Source: Engraulis encrasicolus
Lineage: Eukaryota > Chordata > Actinopteri > Clupeiformes > Engraulidae
DNA length: 64,000 nt
Assembly: GCF_034702125.1 (NCBI RefSeq)
Contig: NC_085875.1
Coordinates: 47,619,770 to 47,683,769, forward strand
Direction of reading: 5' to 3'
Part shown: piece after piece, positions 1 to 46,840 of the stretch
Position numbering within the stretch: the first letter of the stretch is position 1
Layout: every line of letters begins with the position of its first letter
The notes under the pieces: model-generated
The model's input: only the letters and a program-made list of their open reading frames with translations
What the model was told of the DNA's origin: nothing
Database searches by the model: none
Translations under genes and position numbers: made by a program

Positions 1-40
1 GAGCCTAGGGCCCCCAGGCCATCTTAATTCAGCCCTGCTC
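1..40 (-). repeat. Fragment of an interspersed repeat, second copy near 9960
   Basis: Read on the minus strand this edge reads as ggctgaattaagatggcctg followed by ggccctagg. It matches the start of the block at 9960 (gggccggattaagatggcctg), so it is the end of the same dispersed repeat, cut by the window edge. The family is not identified. Confidence 0.5.
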
Positions 41-917
41 TCAAGAGCCTCTCCGTCGTGGATGACAAGCAGGAGCAGCAAATAATTTGGCAAAGAAAAC
101 GAAACCAATGCTACTCTTATTGCATCGATTTGCTGGATCATACAGGCTGACTTGTGCTTGCTGGTCTGACATGGTATTTACAGAGAGAAAATGTAAAATG
201 CATTTGCCTGCTTAAGATTAATGACAAGCAGGCGTACAAAATGTTGCCAATGTGCAGGGGGAACCTGAAGCCTAGATTTTGTGTGTCAACAGGCCCCCGT
301 CTTCATGTTTCGCAGATTCATAATTTTTGTGGATGTTGGCAGTTTATTTGTGTACAGGCTACACCAAATTGGTTAGGGTTGGGAATGGAACAAGCCACTG
401 TTCTGAAACTCAAACAGGGCTCACAGAGAGGCGTGGAGGGCCGTGTAGTTGGCAAGAAAGTTTTTAGGATGACAACTCAAACAGTGAAAGACAAAACCCC
501 AGAGCCTAAGAACTGCCTGGCCAATCCAGTAATACGTAGAAGAGAAACAACCCCACTTTTGAAGTGTATTTCACAAGACGTAGGCTTGTACACAGACTGC
601 TTTTTTGAAAGATTCATTATAATGAAAAATAGTTGTCAGTAATGTACCCACTATCCTTCGGTGAGCATGCTTTAAACATAGGCCCAAGTAATGTACAGCA
701 TCTCAAGGTATTTAATGTTATCAATTCATATGATAAATATAGCCTATGAGATAAGAGGCTGTGGACAAGAAAGACCCTAAACTGTTGGAATGTTTGTCCC
801 AAAATAATCAGTGTCTAATGAATGTAGGATACACTGTAGCCTGGTATCTGAGTACCTACATCCTACGCACATATTGTACTTAGACTACTTACTCACTTAG
901 CCTATGTAGGCTTATGT
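41..917. other. Intergenic, no recognised gene
   Basis: AT-rich sequence upstream of the ATGT microsatellite. An open frame of 162 codons exists at 154-642, but it lacks codon bias, a splice context and any recognisable motif, so I do not call it a gene. Nothing else is recognised here. Confidence 0.5.
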
Positions 918-997
918 AGGCTATGTATGTATGTATGTATGTATGTATGTATGTATGTATGTATGTATGTATGTATGTATGTATGTATGTATGTATG
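918..997. repeat. (ATGT)n microsatellite, left part
   Basis: About 18 units of atgt run up to the start of an inserted element. The same tetranucleotide resumes at 2189, so one microsatellite has been split by an insertion. Confidence 0.95.
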
Positions 998-2188
998 CAG
1001 GGCTCTCAAGTCTCACTCTTTGAGAGTGTGACACACTCATCTGAGTGAGTTCACACTCTCACACTCCACACATGGTATTTCACACTCTGAAGTTTTGATA
1101 ACTTATCCAATCGGCGCACATTAATTCATCCAACCTATCCACAGACGCGTCAGAAATAGGTAACAGCGCTTCTGTGCTCAGACTAGTTACCACGCTATTC
1201 AGCCAATCAGAAAATAGATTGTTCGGTTGTCGGGCAGATCAGAGCAGTGGATCAGGGTTTCATCCAATAGTGCGCGCAGCAGAGTTCAGAGAGAACTGTA
1301 AAATTTACGAATTGCAAGTAGGCGAACTGGAGACGCAGGAGCCAGGACCATCAGGTGATAACTTCATACAGGTGAAAATATGAGAATTGTATTAGTTAGG
1401 TTACTGTTGACACTCCTCCACTACTCCTTGACAGGGACGTTAAAAGAGAGCAAAATGGTTAACAACGCTAGCTAGGCTATAAACCCAGCTGATTGTTTGA
1501 TGATCATCCCTCCCAAACATGATTGAACATGGAGACAAGAGGAGTGGGAGGTGGTCAAATATTAGACAGACTGGAGAGAATGGAGGAATGCAGAGGTAGT
1601 GGTAGAAGAGAGGCCAAGTAGGCTAAAGAAGTCAGGGGCAACCATGGTATTGAATGAAAAAGGGTATTATTTGGGTCTGACGCCTAAAAAAGTGATTGGA
1701 CTTTATTTTAATTTGAGCTGATAATGTCAATGCACAATAAAGAACATATGCCTACAGGTAGCCTATTTTAGGCTATCCCCCCAGAATGAACATCTAAAAT
1801 CATCCCCCTCAATGAAAATGGTCAAAAATCACCTCACTATAAAATATACGTCCCTTCTTCACATTGTGTTAAAATTGCACTTTCAACAACTACATTTTCA
1901 AAATGTTCTTTGGGGAGAAACCCCCGAACCAACAATAATTAGAATCAATCTCTGACCATCCCCAGCTACTTATAGGCTATTTTACAACTCGAGCACTGGT
2001 TAGGATTAAGCATATTGAATACATAGTTTATTTGGTCTAATCAAACTTTTTAACTAGCTGGGTTGAAAGGAAACCTAGTGTCGATGGGTGATGATGGGTC
2101 GATGCCCCCCCATTTATTTATTTATTTATTCATTTATTTATCTATCTAAATCTCACTCCAAACAATCTTCAAAACTTGAGAGCCCTGA
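998..2188. mobile_element. About 1.2-kb DNA transposon with terminal inverted repeats, inserted in a microsatellite
   Basis: The left end reads cagggctctcaagt and the right end acttgagagccctg, an almost perfect inverted repeat. Both ends abut the same ATGT repeat. The CAGGG/CCCTG ends are typical of hAT-like elements, but the target duplication cannot be read because the target is itself periodic. No transposase frame was found inside, so it is probably non-autonomous or decayed. Confidence 0.75.
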
Positions 2189-2240
2189 TGTATGTATGTA
2201 TGTATGTATGTATGTATGCATGCATGTATGTATGTATGTT
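2189..2240. repeat. (ATGT)n microsatellite, right part
   Basis: The tetranucleotide continues after the inserted element with a few atgc variants. Confidence 0.9.
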
Positions 2241-2454
2241 GTAGGCTATGTATATTGACAAATACCATACCAAAAAACATATGAAAGACCTTGTGTGGCT
2301 TGTATAATTTGTATGATTATCACCATACCATTAGGCCTATATAGGTCTGAACTTTAAAAAAAAAGATCATCTTTAAAGCAACATTAGGTACAGTGTTCAA
2401 CAAAAAATCATACATGTGATGATAATATGACTGCTGCTCTTTAGGATTGCAGCT

Positions 2455-2878
2455 TCACCACACCACCGCGCGCCAAACAACCTGAGGTGAGGGCGCGCGC
2501 GCTACCCCACGAGCATGCGCATATTTGGGTCCTCGTGTGAAATATAACGTCACTTTTCCTACCTGCCCTTGTATTGCCTGACCTTAAAATAAAAGTAAAA
2601 ACAAATATTTTAAATGGCGTTTACATAATCAGCTCGTATGAGTCATTTGTATAACTAATCCATGTATGAAGAACCGCACATTCAGCCTAAAATATATAAT
2701 TCTACCACAGCTCGAGTAAGTATGTGGGTCCTGGACGCGCTTGAGAAATGTAACAGGTTTGGCAGGTGTAGCGTTACTTAGCAAGTAGGCTACCTTACCT
2801 GCACCAGGTGTGAAAGGCTTATAACCCAGCAATAAGTTGACGCGGCAGCTCAAGCGAGTCCTGTCCATTCTTGGGAAC

Positions 2879-2879
<1 letters not shown>
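2455..2879 (+). promoter_or_regulatory. sh3yl1: Probable SH3YL1 promoter and 5' untranslated exon 1
   Basis: A local CpG-rich patch (ccgcgcgccaaac, ggcgcgcgcgc) is followed by gagcatgcgcat, which resembles an NRF1 site. The first exon is inferred to end at 2879 in ggaaca, followed by a strong donor gtaagt at 2880. Joining that final a to tgaacaac at 11305 recreates the start codon of SH3YL1. The transcription start is not visible. The exon boundary is inferred from splice consensus and from this reconstruction of the start codon. Confidence 0.6.
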
Positions 2880-37261
<34,382 letters not shown>

Positions 37262-37660
37262 GGAGGAGGAACCAGAAGACAAGCACACACAAAGGGGTGC
37301 TTGTGTTAACGATTGAGCACGGTTCAGTCCTTTTGATGGTGTTTTGGTTTCACACTCCCACTGAGGCTAGGGGTGGTGGTTGGGGAGGGGTGGGCGTGAG
37401 AGTGCTTACACTGACTCATTCATAATCGGTTATCACAGTGTAGGCTTTTGAGTGAAATGAACAAGGGAAAATTTTGACACTATTTGTTACACAATTATTT
37501 TTTTGACAACCGTTCAGTTGAGTGGCACACCATAACAAGCACATTTTTGAACACTAAGGTAAAAAAAAACACCCTTTGCTGATATGACATGACTTGTCAT
37601 GCATTTGTGGGAAATGGTGGTGGTGTATGCACTTAAATGTTGTCTTTCTGTTAATGTTAA

Positions 37661-37970
37661 AGGAACTCTCCACCATTTCTGGAAATTTGCCCATTAGCCC
37701 ACTTCCCTTGAGTTAAACAATAGAGGTTAACCTTTCTGCTGTTCTTCTAGCCGTTCTCTGAGTCTGGTGATATTACTAGTTCCAAGCCAGCATGTCCAGT
37801 ACGCACTGTACATACAGCACAACTGAACTGAATGGGACTATTACTTTCTAGATAGTGCCATTGGGCTCAATTGATACATGCTGGCTTGGAGGAAGGAAAT
37901 ACATTAGAGAATGGCTGATAGACAGGGAAAGGGGTACAACCACATTTCCAGATAGAGTGGACTGTTCCTT
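37661..37970. mobile_element. piggyBac-like MITE with TTAA target sites
   Basis: TTAA (37657-37660) aggaactctccacc ... gtggactgttcctt TTAA (37971-37974). Inside, an inverted pair ccagcatg/catgctgg marks a longer internal symmetry. It lies 400 bp after the SH3YL1 stop, probably inside the 3' UTR. Confidence 0.75.
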
Positions 37971-38501
37971 TTAATGTTAATAATCTTAACTTATGGATTT
38001 AAAGTTGCAGAAAATGGTTGTAAATGTTTGTGTGGTGGTTGGCTGGCTGGTTCCAAAGCACACCATTTCCCAGGACCGTGCTGGGCCCTCATTAGGCCCA
38101 GAATGACACGTTTCCTCTTATCCGATTAAGAGTCTTCCATGCCAAAGAGCCAGGGGACACGATTTTTATATGGACAACAAAGGACGGTTTGATGAATGAA
38201 ACGGATAGCGCTATTCCGTTAACACCTGCACTTTATAAACAGGAAGCCTATTATGTTACGTCCTCCTTGGCATGGAGGAGTTTTACAGTCTCTGCTTAAA
38301 TCAATGCTGACATTCAGATGATGCCAAAATCTTTAAACTGAGAAACGCGTGTGTGTGTGTGTGTGAGAGAGATCTGCTACCTTTTCTACCTTCAAGGCAT
38401 TTGTTTTGATGGATCTCTTTGACTTGTGATGAATTATATATTTAAAGTAAGAGGAAATCTAATAATGCATTGTATTTTTAACTGACATTTTATGGATATT
38501 G

Positions 38502-38507
38502 ATTAAA
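38502..38507 (+). terminator. sh3yl1: Possible SH3YL1 polyadenylation signal
   Basis: ATTAAA is followed within 40 bases by a GT-rich stretch (gtgtgcag, tctgtgtgtg). This is the first plausible signal downstream of the MITE. Position and context only. Confidence 0.35.
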
Positions 38508-38769
38508 ACGTGTGCAGAAACCGTATCTGTGTGTGAAATATCTGTTTTCCCATCGTGTTGGTTACTATAAACCGTGGTGGATGACAACCGTATATTTTAG
38601 CTCATAACTGCCACTTATTTGTTTTTCATCCTTCTCAAATTAAGCTGACGGCATCGATGAATCACCCTATAATCTTCATGCTGGCAGCTGGCATACATCA
38701 GGGTCAGTTTCGCAACCGGTGATCTAAAAGGTGATTACTGAAATATCTTACGGGGCTTTTGCCTTTAGG

Positions 38770-39050
38770 CCTGTCAAAGGTTACACAATTGAAGCCTTTC
38801 TTGGGCAACGGACACCCCTCAAGTCCCTAAAACCTTTTTTGAACAAACACCCCCTTGACCTCATCATAAACCTACCAATGCCCTCCTTAGTATTGAAAAA
38901 TAAAATGGACTAATGTCCCCCAATGGGAACTAAGCCCTGCCCGCCCCCACTCAGCTGTATCCTTCTCAACGCCCCCTTATAGGGCTCCCCGATGCCCCCA
39001 TGGGAGGCTGTCGTGCCCCTGTTGAGAAACACTACCCTAAAACAAAACTG
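38770..39050 (+). mobile_element. hAT-like element remnant, uninterrupted copy
   Basis: It contains ttagtattgaaaaataaaat, then ggactaatg, and ends gttgagaaacactaccct. It matches the split copy at 29490 and the fragment at 49140. Confidence 0.65.
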
Positions 39051-40329
39051 GCTTAATAAGATCATCTCTGACTAATGGCATATTGTGTAATAACTACTTG
39101 TGACATTCATACCGGATCAGTCACCTAATAATCACTCTCTTGCTGCCTTAATATAGGCTACCTGTGTAATCTTGTTGCGTGAGACACTTTCATTATCTCT
39201 GTGTGTAATTATACAACATACTTTATTCCATCTATGATGGGTTATTCATGAGATGATTCATATTGAGATGCAAAATCCAGATAATGGATGCAGATAATGT
39301 GCAATAGTAAAGATGTGGGGTTTTGGTCAGGTGTTTGGGTGGGTATTATAATTAATATAATGACACACTATAACAGATTTGTATCAAACTATCTATAAAT
39401 ATGATGGTTAGGGTCATATAATGCAGTGCCAATTGTAAGAAGAACACGTAATCAGTATTGGCACAAGCAGCCACACACACCTCTGAACACATTTAATATT
39501 ATTTTCACTATCAAATTGATATATTGTAACTGTTTGAAAGTATCAGCACTATGGTATACAGATTTTTCATTGTGAATTGCTAGCCTACTTTTACATGGAA
39601 CTTCAATGAAGATTCAGATTCAGAATCAGTGTGATCTCTCCTGAGCTTGTCATACAGAAGCTCTGTGCGTTATCTCCCTCTTCTGGTTAAATGGGGTTTC
39701 AGCAGTGCTCAGTTCTTCTCAATGGATTGTCCCAGAGGCTCTGGTTTGTCCTGAAACTGGGCTCCCCATGCTGGCGATTCAAGATATTGCACATGCAAGA
39801 TGATAAACAGGAAACACATACAGTAAGCACTCACAGGCCACTATAATAGGCACACAGTGCTAACTCGCACGGTGCCACACGGTACCAACCAACTCAATGC
39901 ATGCCAACTCACACGGTGCCAACGCAATGCATAGACATGCAGGCATGGCCAAGACAAGCTGATGCAGTTCAAACTGAACATCAGAATTGGGTATGTAGGT
40001 GATTTAAGTACATTTTAACATGGCATGGTTGTTTTTTGCCAGATAGGCTTGGTTTGAGTATTTCAGAAACTGATAATCTACTGGGATATTCACACGCAAC
40101 CATCTCTTAGAAAATGGTCCAAAAGAAGTGAAAATACACAGTGAGCAGTAGTTCTACCACTCGTTACAACCAAGGAATGCATAATAGCATCTCTGAATGC
40201 ACACAGCACCTCGAACCTTGAGTCAGTTGGACTATACAATGGCAGAAGACCCCACCAGGTGCCACTCCTGTCAGCTAAGAACAGGAAAATGATCATGCAT
40301 AATTTAAGGCTCGCAGCGAGTGTATCGAG

Positions 40330-40735
40330 GGCCTAAGGGGCCGGTGCCACCTCTGGTCTAATGTTTTACCTCTAGGGTCTGGAGACTGTCTAGGCCACTT
40401 CATGACCATTTCTTCTGGAGCCACTCCTTCATTGCTTTGGCTGTATATTGTGGATTTTTGTCCTGTTGGGAGACCAATCCATGACACACTTTCAGTGTAG
40501 TGGTGGTGAAAAAGAGTTTGGTACTCAGGATTGTACGTTAAATGTCTCCCTTCATCTTTTTGTTGAAGCTCTGTAGTTGTCCTACGCCTTGGCCAGACAA
40601 ACACCCTCAAGCCATAGTGTTACCACTTCATACATAATGGTGAGGAGGGTGTTCTGATCACCACCACACATGCTTGACAGCATCTAAAACAAATGTGGTT
40701 ATCTTGATGTCATCAGACCACGCAACATTGGTTCT
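40330..40735 (-). pseudogene. Tc1/mariner-like transposase remnant (minus)
   Basis: On the minus strand, broken frames give SDDIKITTF with AVKHVWW, then NTMA*GC, then QQDKNPQYTAKAMKEWL. These correspond to the DETKI, VMVWGC and DNDPKHTA blocks around the catalytic aspartates of Tc1-type DDE transposases. Stops and shifts interrupt it, so it is dead. Confidence 0.75.
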
Positions 40736-40995
40736 AGAAATCCACATCCTTAGTCTGATTGTGTCTGATGAGACCAAGATTAACACATTTGCTGTAGATG
40801 GTGTTGAGCATGTGTGGTGGTGACCAAGTGAGTACCGAGTAGTACAAAGAAAATTGTCCCATGCTTACAGTCAAGCCTGGTAGTGATACTGACATGGCTT
40901 GGGGATGCATGAATGCCCTCAACATTGGGGAGCTGAATTTCACCAAAAGAAACATGAATGTCAACATGCAGTGACTACTTCAGCAGATCATGATC
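40736..40995 (+). pseudogene. Tc1/mariner-like transposase remnant (plus)
   Basis: The plus strand gives SDETKINTFAVDGVEHVWW, a stop, and then TDMAWGCMNA, the same region as in the minus-strand copy. It faces that copy head to head across about 40736. It is a partial relic with stops. Confidence 0.75.
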
Positions 40996-41876
40996 CTCTC
41001 TATGAGATTTTAACATCTCTGCACTACTGGCTACTTTTCATTGTGTCAAAGTGAATATTCTTTAATGTTGTCCCATGAAAAGATATACGTACACATCTGC
41101 AGAAATGTGAGAAGTATACTCACTTCTGTGGCACACTGTATATCTTGTGAAACTGCACAACATATCCACTACTAAAATGATTACTGGCTAATCCCCCACC
41201 GCCTTGACTAAAGAAAATTCTGCGGGAAACACAGAATGCTATTGTTGACTATTGCTGACAACTTTGCGGCCATCAAGTGCAATGGCTGAGTGAGAAGAGG
41301 TCAGGAAGGGTGTAGATGGAGTTGCAGGAGAACAATTGAACAAACCTGCTCTTTCAGTCTCAGTCTCAAGTCTGATCAGATGGACTGCAAGAAATATTTT
41401 GTTAAGAATGCACAAAAACTGAAGGGGAAGTACTGTACCCTGCAAGCAAATAACGAGACAGCCAAAAGGACAGGAAATTGTTCATATATTGCAGTTGTTG
41501 TTATCATCGCAGTACTAGTCACAGGAAATACCTGGAAGTCTGATGGACAGAGTGTCTTCCAGCTTAACTGAAGGCTTGACAATGTCCCACAATGATATGA
41601 TATGGCAATTGTTTTGCACTGATCTAAATGCTGTGTGCCGACCTGATACATCAAATCAAGACCTACCTACACTTGCATACATTTGAATTGTCTTTTTTTT
41701 AATGTCCTCTTGGTGTATTTCCTCTGAAGGAGGAGACATTACTTGGACTGTCCAGTAAGTTTATGGAGCATGTGGTTTGGGTGTGTGTGTGTTTTTTTTT
41801 TTTTTTTAATTACGAAATAATATAAATGAAATGAACAAAATAGAAGTTCAAGTTGGAAAAATGTAGCCTTTGCTAC

Positions 41877-42112
41877 ACACTCTTAAAATGAATGTGTTGG
41901 AAATCAACACATATTTTGTGCAAATGAAATGTCAACAAAATGTTGTCTTATACTTCAGATATATTTAACACAAAAAGTGCAGAAATAGCCAACACAGTAC
42001 ACAGAATGTGTTAATATTAACAAAAGTTATGTTGTCCCATTCTGGACATGGAGATGTGTTAAAAAACAACACAAGTTGAGTTGTGTTATTTTCAACACGT
42101 GTTTTAAGAGTG
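41877..42112. mobile_element. MITE with CACTCTTAAAA ends
   Basis: acactcttaaaatgaatgtg at the left and cacgtgttttaagagtg at the right are inverted copies. The interior repeats caacacat/gtgttg words. It resembles the element at 56659-56888 in its ends. Confidence 0.75.
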
Positions 42113-44126
42113 CACAGAGGCAAATGTAGGTAAACAACCCTCTGACAGATATGGTCACATGTGGTTTTAGTGATAGTACACCAGGACAGAGCAGACAGGT
42201 GATTCAGACAAACAGAACGTAATTGGCATGCCCTGCATGGTTGAAATGTCTTTGCAATATCTTGATCAGTGTCTACGTTGGGTTCATTCTGGTACTTGTC
42301 TTCAAACATGCTGCATCAACAAGCTGGCTCCAAAATGATACAAATGTCACCAAGTTGTCTCAATTGAGAAAGCTCATGTGACTAAATGTTTTTCCCCTTG
42401 TACTGTACCTGAGCTGGTTGATGATATCCAGCTTTCCTGTCACATGTGAATTCAGTCCTTTACAGCAGTTTATCTGCATACTAAGGTTCATTTATACCTA
42501 GGTTAGAAACATGTGTCTTTATGTTGGGGAGGGTCCCTCTGGGCTTTCAGTCTATCATACCAGTCAGGTCAGCACAGTATTCAGTGCCTGTAATGCAACA
42601 ACAGGGTTGATCCAAAGCACCCTGAACGCTGACCCAAAGTGCAGTGTCACCACTGTGTGAGTGTCTCTCTATGCATGTTTGTGTCTTAATGACCCTGGCA
42701 TGTACAGAATGACAAGCTTAACTGACTCAGGATAGCTCTAGATGTCACAGGAGCTAAGATTAGTGTGCAGGCCCTTGGACACCTGGAAACACAGATGGAT
42801 AAGTAGAGAGACCTGACAACTGACATTCACAGCTGTTGGCCTCCTCACTTCAATTGGTGCTCCGACAGACCCAAGGTGCTGGCTTTCCACAAATCCTCTA
42901 CCTTTTGTCATTATGTCTTGAAATACAGTAGTGAGGGTAATTGTATTGTCGGATGTCAAAAAACACTCAAAATCACTCAGAAAATGTAAGCTTGATATAC
43001 AGTAGGCTACAATGCTGTATGTTGTGTGTATCACAGTGTTTCCAGAAGGCATTTAGTACAGTACATGTAGCACAAAGTGGTTGCCAGGTGACCTGTGTCC
43101 GTTGGCCTTCCCTGTCTTAGGCTGTTTGTTCGTTATTAATGCATTTAATGCATTTTTAATTTAACCAGATTTTTTACTATTTGTGGACATTTTTGGACAA
43201 CGTTCAACTGAAATATTCCAGTAGTGCATGCAGGTCTGCTGACAGCTTCACCTGGGCCCAGGACAAAGTCATCTGAAAGGGCCCCCTACCCTATACATAC
43301 AATGTAATGAGGACACAATTCTGCACCCAATATTCTGACCCAGACAGTTCCTTAGAGGTGGAGGCTGCCATGCACAGGAGAGGACAATATGGGTTGCCGT
43401 GCTTTAGCGTTCAGCAGTCTTATAGCCAGAGGGAAGGAGTTGTCCCTAAGCTGCCCCTAATATAGCAATCAGAGCGGTTAGGTACCCCAGATCCCCAAGT
43501 TCAAAGGCGGGCGGGGACACTCTCCTCCTCCCCTTCATGACAAATGGTGTCAGAAGTGGCGTGGCTTGCCATGAGGACATCTGACGCACCCAGCCTTAAC
43601 ACCATACAAAGCACCCCAAGAATAGGTGATTGAGGTGTAGTGCCGCCGCTAGATATAAGCAGAGTACTCAGAATGCTTAGGGCACCAACCACTATGCCTT
43701 CAACTGAGATTGACTAAAAGACGTTGAATTACTTTGCAAAACATGTATTTATTACTTAGTGGATTATTATCATTATTATTTAATTATGAGGGGGAACCCC
43801 TGACCTGTTATGCTTATCAGTAGCCCTGCTGAGTTGTGGAGGAATCCAGGGATGCGTGATGCATAAAATATGTGGCATCCAGGATGGGAGAAGTATGGTG
43901 CAATAGCCAATCTAAGTGTATTAATAGAGGGTCTGCTTAAGCAACAAGGGTCTAGTTCCCGAAGGGGGAGATAGTATGATGAAATGCCCATTACTTGGGG
44001 GCTGTTGGTACATACATAGTGCATAGTATGATATTACATGGTTTTAACTTTGTAATATCATACTACTAGTGTTGTTATTAGCCTACTTGTGTAGGAGTAC
44101 TTCTACTTCTACTTTATACAACTCTA

Positions 44127-44256
44127 CAGGGGTGCATTTCTCAAAAGAGAAGATGTTAGCCTGTTAGCAACTTCGGTAGTTGCCAATGGGAAAATGCATG
44201 GAAAACAACAAAGTAGCTAATTTAGTAAGCAACTTTGGTTTCGAGAAATCCACCCC
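44127..44256. mobile_element. Short MITE
   Basis: caggggtgcatttctcaaaa at the left pairs with tttcgagaaatccacccca at the right. The interior has the inverted pair ttgccaatggg/aagcaactttgg. About 130 bp. Confidence 0.6.
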
Positions 44257-44699
44257 AGATTTGGTTCTGGCTCAGAGGCTCATGTTCAAAGCCAGATGAG
44301 GCAACTCTCATTCCTTTCCCTACATATGTAGGCCTATATTGTATTAATTGTATTATTTTGTCACATGTAGGCCTATTGTCATTGTTGGTTGCACAGAGAG
44401 CTATACGTATATTATTCCTTGCATAAGCAGCATGCCATGCCTTTTGAGCATGATTCTGATTTTGATAAAAGAAATCTTCCATTTTTGAATACTGCTTCAA
44501 CATTGAGACTTGCACTAAATATGTATGTTAAAATGATGTACATGATCTGCTTGGCAACAGCTTAATGACACAATTGGGATGCATCCACTTCTACATTACA
44601 AAACATCTTCTTCACCCATGCATGCTAAAGTAGCCATCGCGTTTCTGTGGCTGTGTTTCAGTAATCCGCAGTGACATAATCACCCAATGCCCTCATTAA

Positions 44700-44913
44700 T
44701 TACACTCCACCCTCGGACAAAGATACCTTGGACACCTCTCACGACTCCAGTAATCTCATACTATCCACTTCCTCTGGACACAAACTGGCCACTTTGACCA
44801 GAGGCGTAGAACAGCTATCGTACATCTTTCCTATTCGTCTGCAGAGATTCCAACAAAAAGTTCTGTGGAGGGAGAAGAAACCGAATAACCACCAAACCTT
44901 TGGACATTGACTG
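44700..44913 (+). other. Probable non-coding first exon of the small gene at 45.5 kb
   Basis: It ends with the donor gactg|gtgagt at 44914, which pairs with the acceptor ttttctag at 45509. The 5' end is not defined. It contains no in-frame start continuing into the next exon, so it would be untranslated. Splice consensus only. Confidence 0.4.
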
Positions 44914-45509
44914 GTGAGTCTAACCTGGCCTTGACAGGGTGTTGTTTGTAAATACAGTGTTAATGCAACACTTAGAAAGAGTTGATTTAACAATTTAATT
45001 TTGTCACAGAGTACAGTACTTTGTAAGTGTTTAATTGACACTGAAACATAGTGTCTATACTTTGTATATTCAGTAGCCAATTGATGTCATTGAGTGTCCT
45101 TGAGCATAAACATAGACCTGTCTGTTTCAAACCATAGGCAGATATGATAAAATAGGAATGTGACAACTTTACATTATTAGGATGCTGATAATGTTCAGTA
45201 GGAGAATGCTGCACAGTGATGCATTTTGATGTATTTTGCATTTTAATGTGACAAGTCTCTACTCTCTGCATCAGATGCAAACTGCAAAAAGCCAAGAGCC
45301 AAACGGATTAGTTTTGCATGGCCGTCATAGTTTCCATTGACTCCAGAACAATTATTTATACAATCCCGGTAGCGAATGGGGTTAGATATAAACACAGTTT
45401 TTTTCCTTTCAATTTAGTGCCTGCATTTAGCAATTGGTTTCCATTTGTTGTAATTCTATCATAAACTCAAATACAGTCAATCACAGAATTTGTATTGTTT
45501 ATTTTCTAG
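44914..45509 (+). other. Intron of the small gene
   Basis: About 600 AT-rich bases with no recognised repeat. Confidence 0.4.
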
Positions 45510-45541
45510 GAAGGAATTGACCTTGGACTTTGAAAAACTCG

Positions 45542-45994
45542 ATGGAAATTATCACAAGGATCTTCCCTTACTCCAAAACCTTAGCTGGAATCAAGGCCAC
45601 TCTAGCTCATGTCCCGCGCCTCAGAGACCAGACCGCCGACGCGGGGCTCAGGGTCAAAAACCGGCTGCCCTCAGCCCGCCCCGTCTGGGCATCGGCAGTC
45701 TCCCGCGCCGCCAACCCGGTGCAGCAGAACTCAGGTGCCTACTCAAAGCTGATTGGCGTGTTTGGATTCTCTGTGTTTGCAAAGTGGCCGAGGCCTCCCA
45801 CGGACTGCTATCATTTTCAGCCACCAGAGAAGAATGACTGCAAGATGCTACTGTCCTCTAAAATGTGTACTGATGAGTTAGGCCAACAGGCCACTGTTCC
45901 AACAAGTTATATTTGTCTATACATCATGTTTATACATCCATCCACCATCACAAATGAAAAAGAACTGACTTGTTACAATGTACAGTATTTGTAA
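45542..45994 (+). CDS. Unrecognised small gene, up to 150 residues
   Basis: I do not recognise this protein. It starts MEIITRIFPYSKTLAGIK at an ATG 32 bases after a splice acceptor (ttttctag at 45509). The first 65-90 codons are GC-rich at third positions (for example cgc ctc aga gac cag acc gcc gac gcg), sharply unlike the AT-rich flanks, which argues for real coding. The stretch is basic, with RLRDQTADAGLRVKNRLPSA and a short hydrophobic patch near KLIGVFGFSVF. No signal peptide, coiled coil or known motif is evident. The last 60 residues look compositionally non-coding. A donor-like tcag|gtgcct at 45735 could end the exon earlier, near residue 65. It lies between SH3YL1 and an SLC22 gene on the same strand. 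Confidence 0.55.
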   Translation: MEIITRIFPYSKTLAGIKATLAHVPRLRDQTADAGLRVKNRLPSARPVWASAVSRAANPVQQNSGAYSKLIGVFGFSVFAKWPRPPTDCYHFQPPEKNDCKMLLSSKMCTDELGQQATVPTSYICLYIMFIHPSTITNEKELTCYNVQYL

Positions 45995-46840
45995 TCGAAT
46001 TATAGCCTGCAAATTATACATATTTTTGATTTCCGTTCTAAATTGTTTCACTGTCTGAATACCTCAATTTGGGAATACAAAAATGGACTACATAGTGATA
46101 GCATCCAAAATACTCAAATTCCAACTAGTGATGTTCTGTACAAACCCAGTGTTCAATTTTCTAGCATTAACCCACAATTGTGAGATATAGCTCAGAATTG
46201 CAATATAGTAAGTCACAATTGCGAGATAGTATCTCAGAATTGTGAGATCCTATCTTGCAATTGTGAGATAATATATCAGAATTGTGTTTTTTTAAATTTC
46301 AAATTGATACTAATGCTCTCCCGTAGACTTCAGTATGAGTATAGGTCATTCAAGTTGTTTTCATGCTGACCATATTATCAGTGGCAGTGGCAGTGGCAGT
46401 GGCAGTGCTGGTTTTCGCACCAGTTCCATTGGGAGCCAAAGTGATTACTGCTGAATAGCCTGCCATCATACTGTGTTGTTGACACGACATGTGACCTGGA
46501 TGGATCTTCTGACGTCTAGGCTGTCGTCATAGTTTGCTTAGAATAATTAAGTGGGAAGTGGTGCTGGCACCATTCTGGTCAGACTGAAAGTAGCTCGACA
46601 GGCTCAATCCATTCATTGCTTTTGAGGAGTGCCAACTGGTGTTTTCTGGTATTGACTGGCACTCATTTTGATTGTGTGTGTTCAGTATATGTGTTTGATA
46701 TGTGCACGTAACATGCGGGATGAGATGACATGATAATAACCTTAATATTGTTTGCTGTTGAATGTGTGTATCATCTCACTCAAAACAATCACTGGAAGGA
46801 CAATCATGTGTTTTATTGAATCCATTTCCATTCAAGAACA

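Larger units (their letters stand above)
37262..44699 (+). other. SH3YL1 3' UTR and intergenic region
   Basis: The 3' UTR runs an unknown distance past 37261. The rest holds MITEs (37661-37970, 41877-42112, 44127-44256), a hAT-like remnant (38770-39050) and head-to-head Tc1 fragments (40330-40995). The blocks 39060-40280 and 42120-44120 show no recognised feature. Confidence 0.55.

Noticed and set aside
154..642. A 162-codon open frame near the window start
   Set aside because: It begins at a non-ATG codon, shows no codon bias, splice context or known motif, and lies in AT-rich intergenic DNA. It could be chance.
40293..40610. A 105-codon minus-strand frame as a host gene
   Set aside because: Parallel frames give Tc1 transposase blocks interrupted by stops, so this is a shifted frame of a transposase relic.
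41290..41571. A 93-codon frame with a hydrophobic stretch (YIAVVVIIAVLVTG)
   Set aside because: It starts at GTG, lacks an upstream promoter or splice signals and codon bias, and lies among transposon relics. I could not support it as a gene.
37262..44700. ACP1, the human neighbour of SH3YL1
   Set aside because: I searched by eye for the CLGNICRS phosphatase loop in the reading frames and did not find it in this window.
45490..45837. A 115-codon frame overlapping the small gene
   Set aside because: It is the +1 frame of the exon. Third-position GC bias fits the frame starting at 45542 instead.
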